In this document: one piece after another, positions 40,364 to 46,754 of the stretch
Layout of the letters: every line of letters begins with the position of its first letter
How positions within the stretch are numbered: the stretch's first letter is position 1
Position numbers and translations under genes: made by a program
NCBI GenBank assembly: GCA_964443545.1
Contig: CAYUCV010000005.1
Location: forward strand, 1-54,466
Length of the DNA: 54,466 nucleotides
Direction: 5' to 3'
From: JBAZKV01 sp964443545
GTDB taxonomy: Bacteria > Margulisbacteria > WOR-1 > JAKLHX01 > JBAZKV01
Notes under the pieces: generated by a model
What the model saw: the letters and a program-made list of their open reading frames with translations, nothing else
The model's database searches: none
Told to the model about the DNA's origin: nothing

Positions 40364-41134
40364 TTATTTTCCTTTCTTTACTGCCGAGACGGAAACACTT
40401 TGTATATGCCCGGACGATCCTCCCGCATCATAAGGAGTTTCTTTTGCTATGCAGATATCGTCAAAACCGGCAGATCTGACGAGGGAGAGATAAGCTTCTT
40501 TTAAAACGGCTCCGGAGACGCAGGCAGCATAAGCCTCCGGAGAGTTCTTTACCTCGTCCGGCAGTTCTTTTATTAGAACTATGTCCGAGACCATTATCCT
40601 TCCTCCCGGTTTTAGGACCCTGAAAGCTTCTTTGAATACTCTCGCCTTGTCAGGAGAAAGATTTATGACGCAGTTGGATATCACGACATCAACTGAACTG
40701 TCATTCAGAGGCAAAGCTTCAATTTCTCCGTGCCTGAACTCCACATTCTTAAAATCGCCTTTTTGCGCGTTGAGGCGAGCCATTTCTATCATGTCACGGG
40801 TCATGTCCACCCCGATCACTCGGCCGCTTGGCCCCACCTTTTGGGCGGAAAGAAAAGCGTCAAGCCCCGCGCCGCTGCCAAGGTCAAGAACGGTCTCACC
40901 TTCTTTTAAAGATGCGATCGTGGTTGGATTGCCGCAGCCAAAACCAAGATTGGCGCCGTCAGGAACAGCTCCTATCTCATTTTCGGAATAGCCCACCGCC
41001 ATACTTATCGCCTTTGTGTCAGGCCCGCCTCCGCAGCAAGAGCCTTTGGAGCAGCCGCAGGAGGAACCCTGCTTAATGAACCTGGAATAGTTCTCTCTCA
41101 CCAGTTTCTTTGTCTCGTCCGCGCTTCTAGACAT
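40364..41134 (-). CDS. arsM: arsenite methyltransferase
   Basis: 256 residues. Uses SAM to methylate As(III). The N-terminus has a Cys cluster (S-C26-G-C28 ... C33-C34-G-G-G). SAM motif V-L-D-L-G-S-G-A-G-L-D. The three cysteines that bind As(III) in known ArsM are at their usual places: G-F-G-C67-G-N-P, I-S-N-C155-V-I-N-L and Y-A-A-C205-V-S-G. GGAGG stands before ATG. It is second in the operon after a DUF134 regulator and precedes an ArsP-type permease. Confidence 0.92.
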   Translation of the reverse strand: MSRSADETKKLVRENYSRFIKQGSSCGCSKGSCCGGGPDTKAISMAVGYSENEIGAVPDGANLGFGCGNPTTIASLKEGETVLDLGSGAGLDAFLSAQKVGPSGRVIGVDMTRDMIEMARLNAQKGDFKNVEFRHGEIEALPLNDSSVDVVISNCVINLSPDKARVFKEAFRVLKPGGRIMVSDIVLIKELPDEVKNSPEAYAACVSGAVLKEAYLSLVRSAGFDDICIAKETPYDAGGSSGHIQSVSVSAVKKGK

Positions 41135-41148
41135 TGCAAGACCTCCTT

Positions 41149-41442
41149 TTACTTCAGGAATTTACAGCAGCCGCCTTCTATCTTAAGGGCTTGCAGATTA
41201 ACCAGTCCCTGTGCTATCTTTTTTCTTGCTGACGATAAAATCCTCGAAAATGTGGGTCTTGAGACCTTCATTCTCTTTGCTGCCTTTTCCTGGTCAAGCC
41301 CTTCAAAATCATACAGGCGGATGGCTTCAAACTCATCCAGTGTCACAACTATCTCATTCAGATCTTTTTTTGCCACGCACTCGGGTTTGAAAAAGCGGAA
41401 GTCTCTGTCGCATTTGATATGTCGTGTTTTTTTTGGCCTCAT
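41149..41442 (-). CDS. DUF134 helix-turn-helix regulator with C-terminal Cys pair (arsenic operon head)
   Basis: 97 residues. DUF134 signs: R-P-K-K-T-R-H-I-K-C, V-V-T-L-D-E-F-E-A-I-R-L-Y-D-F-E-G-L, and the helix-turn-helix A-A-K-R-M-K-V-S-R-P-T-F-S-R-I-L. Cysteines occur at 11, 22, 92 and 93, the last two in G-G-C-C-K-F-L-K, which the paralogue at 36619 lacks. A vicinal Cys pair plus further cysteines is what a trivalent arsenic sensor needs. The gene heads arsM-permease-thioredoxin and its promoter carries a 28-nt palindrome. No SD is present. Arsenic sensing is inferred. Confidence 0.85.
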   Translation of the reverse strand: MRPKKTRHIKCDRDFRFFKPECVAKKDLNEIVVTLDEFEAIRLYDFEGLDQEKAAKRMKVSRPTFSRILSSARKKIAQGLVNLQALKIEGGCCKFLK

Positions 41443-41497
41443 ATAGTTATGAACACTTGTTCATAACTATGATACATGGGATATGAAAGTGTGTCAA
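41443..41497 (-). promoter_or_regulatory. promoter and operator palindrome of the arsenic operon
   Basis: On the minus strand: TTGACA (41497-41492), exactly 17 bases, TATCAT (41474-41469). Overlapping the -10 by two bases is an inverted repeat with 13-base perfect arms (ATAGTTATGAACA at 41443-41455, two-base spacer, reverse complement at 41458-41470). It runs from the -10 to the ATG. The layout matches the promoter of the other DUF134 gene. Confidence 0.8.
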
Positions 41498-41512
41498 TAG
41501 TAATTTCTGTAA

Positions 41513-41605
41513 TAAACCCCCTCTTAAATCTCCCCCTTATCAGGGGGAGAAAAACAAAATCCCCCTCGCCCTGAAAAGGGAGAGGGGGTGGGGAGAGGGT
41601 TTAGG
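41513..41605. repeat. CCCCCTC/GAGGGGG inverted-repeat element
   Basis: The region contains a small hairpin (CTCCCCCTTATCAGGGGGAG) and a larger one (CCCTCGCCCTGAAAAGGGAGAGGG), enclosed by AAACCCCCTCTTAAA on the left and GAGAGGGTTTAGG on the right. Elements of this appearance are dispersed in many bacterial genomes. It lies after the stop of the deoxyhypusine-synthase-like gene and could also end transcription from either side. Confidence 0.7.
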
Positions 41606-41621
41606 ATCAATTAAAGCCGAG

Positions 41622-42614
41622 TTATTCTTTTCCCAATATGTAAGCGAACATGAGGGGGGCCACGATGGTGGCGTCGCTTTCTATTACGAAACTGGGAGTA
41701 TCCTTGTCCAGTTTGCCCCAGGTGATCTTTTCGTTGGGGACAGCTCCGCTGTAAGAGCCGTAGGATGTGGTGCTGTCCGAGATCTGGCAGAAGTAGCCCC
41801 ATTTTTTGACGCCTTCTTCATAAAGGTCCTGCTCTATCAGCGGCACCACGCAGATGGGAAAATCCCCGGCTATGCCTCCGCCTATCTGGAAAAAGCCTAC
41901 GGAGTTCTTTTTGGAAGTGTCCTTATACCAGTCAATTAGAAAGCTCATGGTTTCCAGCCCGGACTTGACCACGGACATATCCTTGATATTGCCTCTTTTG
42001 TGGTCGGCCACAAGCACATTTCCTATAGTGGAATCCTCCCAGCCGCCTACAAAGATGGGGATGTTCTTTTCGCAGGCAGCAATCATCCAGGAGTTCTTTG
42101 GGTCTATCTGGTAGTGTTCTTTCAGAGCCCCGTCCCTGATTATCTGGTACATGTATTCGTAAGGGAAGTATCTTTTGCCTTCTTTTTGCGCCTTGTACCA
42201 GTACTGCTGTACTATCCTTTCTATCCGCCGCATGGCCTCTTCTTCTGGTATGCAGGTATCGGTCACTCTGTTAAGGTGCCTTTTTAGCAGCGATTCCTCA
42301 TCCTCTTTGGAAAAATACCTGTAGCCCGGCACTCTTACATAAAAGTCGTGGGCGACAAGATTGAAGATGTCCTCTTCCAGATTGGCCCCGGTGGTAGAGA
42401 TGGCATGTATCTTGTCCTGCCTTATCATCTCGGCAAGGGTAAGGCCTATTTCCGCGGTGCTCATGGCTCCTGCCATCGCCAAAAACATTTTGCCTTTGCT
42501 GTTTATATGCGAGATATATGCTTCGGAGGCATCCTTTACAACGGCCCCGTTAAAGTGCCTGAAGTTGTGGCCGATAAATTGTTGGACCGCCCTAAATTGC
42601 TCTTTTGAGTTCAT
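41622..42614 (-). CDS. deoxyhypusine-synthase family protein
   Basis: 330 residues from ATG 42614 (GAGGAGGG six bases upstream). The fold of eukaryotic/archaeal deoxyhypusine synthase is recognisable: A-G-A-M-S-T-A-E-I-G, S-T-T-G-A-N-L-E-E-D, F-Q-I-G-G-G-I-A-G-D-F-P, Y-G-S-Y-S-G-A-V-P-N-E and the catalytic lysine in I-T-W-G-K-L. Bacteria have no eIF5A to modify, and bacterial relatives act on free polyamines. A link to the arginine decarboxylase at 29070 is possible. The exact reaction is not shown by sequence. Confidence 0.88.
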   Translation of the reverse strand: MNSKEQFRAVQQFIGHNFRHFNGAVVKDASEAYISHINSKGKMFLAMAGAMSTAEIGLTLAEMIRQDKIHAISTTGANLEEDIFNLVAHDFYVRVPGYRYFSKEDEESLLKRHLNRVTDTCIPEEEAMRRIERIVQQYWYKAQKEGKRYFPYEYMYQIIRDGALKEHYQIDPKNSWMIAACEKNIPIFVGGWEDSTIGNVLVADHKRGNIKDMSVVKSGLETMSFLIDWYKDTSKKNSVGFFQIGGGIAGDFPICVVPLIEQDLYEEGVKKWGYFCQISDSTTSYGSYSGAVPNEKITWGKLDKDTPSFVIESDATIVAPLMFAYILGKE

Positions 42615-42632
42615 GATCGCCCTCCTCAAGCC

Positions 42633-42661
42633 AGTATACCTGACTAAGGCAGAGCGGGCAA
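42633..42661 (-). promoter_or_regulatory. promoter of the deoxyhypusine-synthase-like gene
   Basis: On the minus strand: TTGCCC (42661-42656), 17 bases, TATACT (42638-42633). The leader of about ten bases carries GAGGAGGG before ATG 42614. Confidence 0.5.
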
Positions 42662-42718
42662 GGGTATTGTATTTGCCCAAGCGATATTACATAATTGCTG
42701 AAGAAGGGGGGATATACT

Positions 42719-43336
42719 ATGGTAAATAAAACTGTTTTGTCTGCCTTGCTTTCCTTGTTTGCCTTGTCCGGACTGGTGTCTGCTCTGGAATTCTCTGCCG
42801 ATCAGGTCGTTAAGATGAAGGGCCTGGCGCCGGTCACCGGTAAATTGAATTTTGCCGAGAACAAATGGAGGTCTGAATCAAACTTCATGGGGAAGCAGAG
42901 TATCTCGATAATCCGGGCCGACAAAAAAGTATCGTGGACCCTTATGCCGGAGCAGAAGACCTATATGGAAAACAAAATAGATCCCGCTCAGGCCGCGGCT
43001 TCGGGAAAGGAGATACCGGGGGAGGTTAAAAGGGAAAAAGTAGGCAGGGAAAAGATCAACGGGATAGACTGTGATAAATACAAAATAACATATAAAAACG
43101 CCGAGGGAACTTTGGGGCTTTTTTTGTGGATGTCAAAAGACGGTATCCCGATGAAGAGCGCTTCCCAGGACGGCTCGTGGTCCAGCGAAATGAAGAATGT
43201 TAAAGTGGGCAGGCAGGCGGCATCTTTGTTCGAGCTGCCCGCAGGGTACAAAAAGATGTCAGTTCCTTCCGCGGGAAAAATGCCGAGCAAGGCGGATATG
43301 GATGCCATCAAGAAGATGATGAAAGACTACAGGTGA
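42719..43336 (+). CDS. exported DUF4412-like protein
   Basis: 205 residues from ATG 42719 (AAGGGGGG upstream). Signal peptide 1-23 (L-V-S-A-L). The mature part is a lipoprotein-localisation-like beta sheet: repeated paired strands with W-R-S-E-S-N-F-M-G-K-Q, K-K-V-S-W-T-L-M-P-E-Q-K-T-Y-M-E, I-N-G-I-D-C-D-K-Y-K-I and L-F-L-W-M-S-K-D-G-I-P. This resembles DUF4412 or LolA-like outer-membrane stress proteins. Function unknown. It overlaps the convergent LOG-like gene by ten bases. Confidence 0.78.
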   Translation: MVNKTVLSALLSLFALSGLVSALEFSADQVVKMKGLAPVTGKLNFAENKWRSESNFMGKQSISIIRADKKVSWTLMPEQKTYMENKIDPAQAAASGKEIPGEVKREKVGREKINGIDCDKYKITYKNAEGTLGLFLWMSKDGIPMKSASQDGSWSSEMKNVKVGRQAASLFELPAGYKKMSVPSAGKMPSKADMDAIKKMMKDYR

Positions 43337-44742
43337 GCTTTTATTCTTGAGAGGATATCCATTATCTGATCGATTGAGCCGGCCCTGTAAAGTTTAGGAT
43401 AGGAACAGCCATCCGGAATCGGGGCATGGTAGCTTATTATCGGTTTCCCTGCTGCCATCGCTATCAATATTTCGTCCATTGTGCCGCTGCTGCCGGGAAA
43501 AGCTATGACTGCTTTGCCGCTTCGGGCAACAATAGTGTCCCTTGAAAGCCCGATCCCGGTCGCAACAGGTATGTCGATGGAGTGGTTGGACGCCGCATAA
43601 GAGAGTCCCGGCACTATCCCTGCCGAGATCCCTCCCGCCCTGGCAGAGCCGATAGATGCCTGCAGCATTACTCCTGGTCCGGCTCCGTTAATGATCAGAA
43701 ACCCGTTGCTTGCCAGTTCTTCTCCCAGCAGTATCCCGTCCAGGGCAAGGCACTCAACCGGACATTCGATATCTATATTGGCTGAGCCGATCACCGACAC
43801 ATGAAATAATTTTCTTGATGCCAGCAGATCATATTTGCTGTCTTCTTCCGGGGGCAGCATTACAGAATCTATCCAGGCAAGTATGTTGTCCATCGAAGAG
43901 GGATCCAGCGCATTGGCGCTCATGCTCGGGATAAATTCGTTGCGTGCCACCAGCTGCGCTCCCAGAGGGAACTGCTGATCAAAGGGCTCAAAAACACTCT
44001 GTCTTCCGTTCTGGAAAGCCCCTCCAAAAATATCATCCCCGCCTATCCGCAGCAGAGCCCTGCCGGCCCTTCCCATGATAGGGGAGCGGATATCTCCTGT
44101 GCTGGCCACTATATTGAGGTCGGTCTCTCTCAGCGGAGAATCTCCCGCAAACAGCCCCACGGCCGGGGCGCTGCTTTCCTCAAGGCCCAGGACAAAGGCG
44201 CGGATAAACCTGTTGTACTGTCCCACAACGGGAAGCAGCTTTCTTGCGGCGAATTCCCGTCCCAATCTAAAAGCAAATTGAAGCGCTTTTCCGTCATATT
44301 GTTCCTCATCGGCTACAACGCTCACCATTCTGTAACCCATGCCGTTGGCCCTGTGCAGTTCGTTCATAAAAAGCCGGTTCAGATCGGGATAGCCGCAAGA
44401 TACAGGAAGCGTGGAAGATGTCAGGTCTATGCCCCGGTGCTTGAGCCCGGAAAAAATGCTTTCGACAAAGGGTCTTTCGAGGTCCCTGTAAGCGGCCCTC
44501 TGTTCTTTTGTCATGTGGTGGTAAAGATGTGCTTGACCGAGAAGCGACAATCCAGTAAGCTCGCCGTCTATCATTGCCGCGACTTCTGATGATGGCAGCT
44601 GCAGAAAGGCCTTAATGGGATGCTCCCGTCCGGAGGTACTTGACGACTTTATTGCAGACCCAAAGGAGCGAGCTATCTCCCTCAGGCCGTTTACAGCCCT
44701 GGGACACAGGTTGTGAAGAGTCCTTGCGGTGTTTGTGTTCAT
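43327..44742 (-). CDS. LOG/TIGR00725-like Rossmann protein with unknown N-terminal region
   Basis: 471 residues, twice the length of LOG-type proteins. Residues about 315-465 form a nucleotide-binding LOG/SLOG-like domain: V-S-V-I-G-S-A-N, I-I-N-G-A-G-P-G-V-M-L-Q-A and P-G-S-S-G-T-M-D-E-I, the counterpart of P-G-G-x-G-T-x-x-E in LOG phosphoribohydrolases. Gly-to-Ser in that motif is a change. The first 300 residues have no family I recognise; they include S-C-G-Y-P-D-L-N-R-L-F-M-N-E-L-H-R and a second alpha/beta region. It may remove ribose phosphate from a nucleotide, which is a guess. Confidence 0.7.
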   Translation of the reverse strand: MNTNTARTLHNLCPRAVNGLREIARSFGSAIKSSSTSGREHPIKAFLQLPSSEVAAMIDGELTGLSLLGQAHLYHHMTKEQRAAYRDLERPFVESIFSGLKHRGIDLTSSTLPVSCGYPDLNRLFMNELHRANGMGYRMVSVVADEEQYDGKALQFAFRLGREFAARKLLPVVGQYNRFIRAFVLGLEESSAPAVGLFAGDSPLRETDLNIVASTGDIRSPIMGRAGRALLRIGGDDIFGGAFQNGRQSVFEPFDQQFPLGAQLVARNEFIPSMSANALDPSSMDNILAWIDSVMLPPEEDSKYDLLASRKLFHVSVIGSANIDIECPVECLALDGILLGEELASNGFLIINGAGPGVMLQASIGSARAGGISAGIVPGLSYAASNHSIDIPVATGIGLSRDTIVARSGKAVIAFPGSSGTMDEILIAMAAGKPIISYHAPIPDGCSYPKLYRAGSIDQIMDILSRIKAHL

Positions 44743-44796
44743 CTAAAGGTTTATCGCAAGAAATAGAGCATTATTTCAGGTAAGTCGGGCAATAAA

Positions 44797-44824
44797 AAAG
44801 ACCCCCGCCTAGACGGGGGTCTTT
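44797..44824 (-). terminator. intrinsic terminator after the RRM gene
   Basis: Eleven-base stem AAAGACCCCCG/CGGGGGTCTTT with a six-base loop, followed on the minus strand by a T run. It lies 20 bases after the RRM gene stop. Confidence 0.88.
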
Positions 44825-44843
44825 GATCGATCTAAGATATCAA

Positions 44844-45137
44844 TTAATATCTGTCGAACGAGCGTCTCTGTCCGCCGTCGCCTCTTGGGCGATCGGTTTT
44901 CGGTCTGCCTTCGTTGACGGTCAGTTCGCGGTCTTTCCATTTATAGCCGGTCATGCCTGCTATAGCCTTGGCGGCGTCCGCGTCTTCCATGTCAACAAAA
45001 CCAAATCCGCGGGACTTTCCGGTGAACTTGTCGTTCACTATTCTGGCTGAGATAACATTGCCGAACTGGGAAAATTTTTCCGACAGTTCCGCATCAGTTA
45101 CCGACCAGGGAAGATTGCCTACGAAAATGCTTTTCAT
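44844..45137 (-). CDS. RNA-recognition-motif (RRM) RNA-binding protein
   Basis: 97 residues: one RRM domain plus a short basic Gly/Arg tail. RNP2 is I-F-V-G-N-L and RNP1 is K-S-R-G-F-G-F-V; both aromatic pairs that stack on RNA are present. Small bacterial RRM proteins of this kind (cyanobacterial Rbp-like) bind single-stranded RNA and are often cold-induced. AAGGAG lies 12 bases from ATG. A leader of about 120 bases separates it from its promoter, and a strong terminator follows, so it is a single-gene unit. Confidence 0.93.
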   Translation of the reverse strand: MKSIFVGNLPWSVTDAELSEKFSQFGNVISARIVNDKFTGKSRGFGFVDMEDADAAKAIAGMTGYKWKDRELTVNEGRPKTDRPRGDGGQRRSFDRY

Positions 45138-45292
45138 TTTATTTCTAACTCCTTATTAAATTTCTCTGCTGGATAATGATAGAGAGGACCAACTGCGTGG
45201 TAACACTCACAAAAAGGAAGCAGACAGCCTTTTTAGTTATCAATCATTAACTTCGACATGCTTATACTAGCACAGAGCATCCTAGAATGCAA
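45138..45292 (-). promoter_or_regulatory. promoter and ~120-nt leader of the RRM gene
   Basis: On the minus strand: TTGCAT (45292-45287), 17 bases, TAGTAT (45269-45264). Transcription would begin near 45257, giving a leader of about 120 bases. The leader contains a weak inverted repeat (AAAAAGG ... CCTTTTT) followed by pyrimidine and AU-rich stretches before AAGGAG. Long leaders of this sort are typical of cold-shock genes. No known riboswitch is recognised. Confidence 0.55.
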
Positions 45293-45300
45293 GGGCTTTC

Positions 45301-46233
45301 TTATCTTGAAGGATTGACCGACTCTTTTTTGTCCTGCTGCAGCTGCTGCCTCTGGTTGAGGTATTCCTGCCGTTTTCTGTCCTGTTCGGCCTTTGCCTGC
45401 TGTGCTTTTGACTTTTGCTCGTCTATCTGCTGCTGTGTGGGCTGTATCACGGGGTTAAAATAGGCCGTGGGAGTGGTCCACGGATAGTAATAAACCAATC
45501 GGTCCCAATAGCGCTGGTCAAAAAAGGCGTCTATGTCATCCATTCTTTTCATAACAGCACTGTGCTCGTTCTCGGCAATGCGGCGCTGACGGTAGGCCTC
45601 GGCCTCTTCTGTGGTCATCGGGACACCCCTGCCAAAGAAAGGCAGCTCGACAGCCACATTTAAGGTAGCCGTTAGCCCGCTGAAGGAAGCCTGGTATAAA
45701 AGCGCTGAGCTGACGGGGTCTATAAAGGTCTGCCTGAGCTCCGCCCTGATTATGGTCCCCCTGTCTATGTAGAGATCCGCTCCGGCAAATATATGCTTTC
45801 CGAACTTTGTGGTCTGCAGGTAATTGTAGTCCGGGTCGCTTTCATTAATATAGTAGAGACCAACGCCGGCGCCAAGATACGGGGAAACTGAGCTCTTTTT
45901 GAACGGATAATACGCAACTGAAGCCGTGACGGGAATTATCGTAAGAGCGGTGCCGTACGGGGCAAGAGGCGAGCGGTTGCCTTCGGAATAATAGGAAATG
46001 TCGCCGATGGCCGAAATGCCGCTTTCTGCCCTAAAGCCCAAAAAGGCTTTGTAGGTCATTCCTCCCTTGTAATAATCCCTTATCTGAATGTCTTTGGGGT
46101 ATAGGTAAAAATAACCGGCCCCCACGCCTCCTGTCACATTAAGATAGCTGTCACCATCCGAGGCGGAGGATGACGAAATGAAAACGGCACCAAGCAATAC
46201 CGCTGTCAAGAAGGCCGCGCTTATTGATCTCAT
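45301..46233 (-). CDS. outer-membrane beta-barrel protein with Gln/Lys-rich coiled tail
   Basis: 310 residues from ATG 46233 (GAGG six bases upstream). Signal peptide 1-25 (ending S-S-S-A-S). About 30-200 is an eight-strand-type barrel with alternating aromatic residues (G-A-G-Y-F-Y-L-Y-P, A-Y-Y-P-F-K-K, Y-L-G-A-G-V-G-L-Y-Y). The last 60 residues are helical and rich in Q, K and E (Q-Q-Q-I-D-E-Q-K-S-K-A-Q-Q-A-K-A), likely periplasmic. No specific family recognised. It follows the Spy-like gene by 21 bases, suggesting a stress-linked envelope unit. Confidence 0.8.
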   Translation of the reverse strand: MRSISAAFLTAVLLGAVFISSSSASDGDSYLNVTGGVGAGYFYLYPKDIQIRDYYKGGMTYKAFLGFRAESGISAIGDISYYSEGNRSPLAPYGTALTIIPVTASVAYYPFKKSSVSPYLGAGVGLYYINESDPDYNYLQTTKFGKHIFAGADLYIDRGTIIRAELRQTFIDPVSSALLYQASFSGLTATLNVAVELPFFGRGVPMTTEEAEAYRQRRIAENEHSAVMKRMDDIDAFFDQRYWDRLVYYYPWTTPTAYFNPVIQPTQQQIDEQKSKAQQAKAEQDRKRQEYLNQRQQLQQDKKESVNPSR

Positions 46234-46254
46234 TTGCATCCTCAAGTTCTATCC

Positions 46255-46689
46255 CTAATTGCCGCCCGCATTAGACGGCATCTGCTGTCTGGCATTAAAG
46301 AGTTCGATCAGTTTTTGCTTCTGCTCCGGAGTCAGCTGCTCCCTTACCCAAAGCATGAAGTCGATCTTCTTTTTTTGCAGTTCCGTCATTGTTTTTGATG
46401 TGTCTTCGGTGAGACTGTCTATCCTTGCCCGGTCCGGCTTTTCGGCCAATAGCAGGTCGTTGAGCTGCTTCTTTTGGCTGCGCAGGGTTTCCATGAGCAC
46501 GGCAATTTCTTTTTCCGAGGCTGCTTCCCTTGCTGTTATCCTGTCCTTTTGTTCTTTTGTGAGGTCAAGCCTGAGTATGATGCCGGTCTGGTCTATTTCC
46601 TTTTTGCCCTGCGCGGGAACGCTTGCCTGGCACAGAATTAGGACTGCCAGACACACTACCGCGGACTTCAGCGCCGTTTTAGCTTTCAC
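46255..46689 (-). CDS. Spy/CpxP-like periplasmic protein
   Basis: 144 residues starting at GTG with GAGGAG upstream. Signal peptide 1-26 (ending V-P-A-Q). The mature protein is all-helical with two LTxxQ-type motifs: L-D-L-T-K-E-Q-K-D-R-I and E-Q-L-T-P-E-Q-K-Q-K-L. This is the hallmark of Spy/CpxP/CnrX-like periplasmic chaperones and metal sensors. It sits between an AsmA gene and an outer-membrane barrel gene, fitting a role in envelope protein folding. Confidence 0.85.
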   Translation of the reverse strand: MKAKTALKSAVVCLAVLILCQASVPAQGKKEIDQTGIILRLDLTKEQKDRITAREAASEKEIAVLMETLRSQKKQLNDLLLAEKPDRARIDSLTEDTSKTMTELQKKKIDFMLWVREQLTPEQKQKLIELFNARQQMPSNAGGN

Positions 46690-46754
46690 ATTTATTCTCC
46701 TCTCAAATTATTTGACCGCCTGGCTGCCCAAAAGGGTCCTTACAGATTATAGCA

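Noticed and set aside
41513..41605. Possible CRISPR or tandem array in the C-rich/G-rich region
   Set aside because: There are only two hairpins, no repeated unit with spacers and no cas genes.
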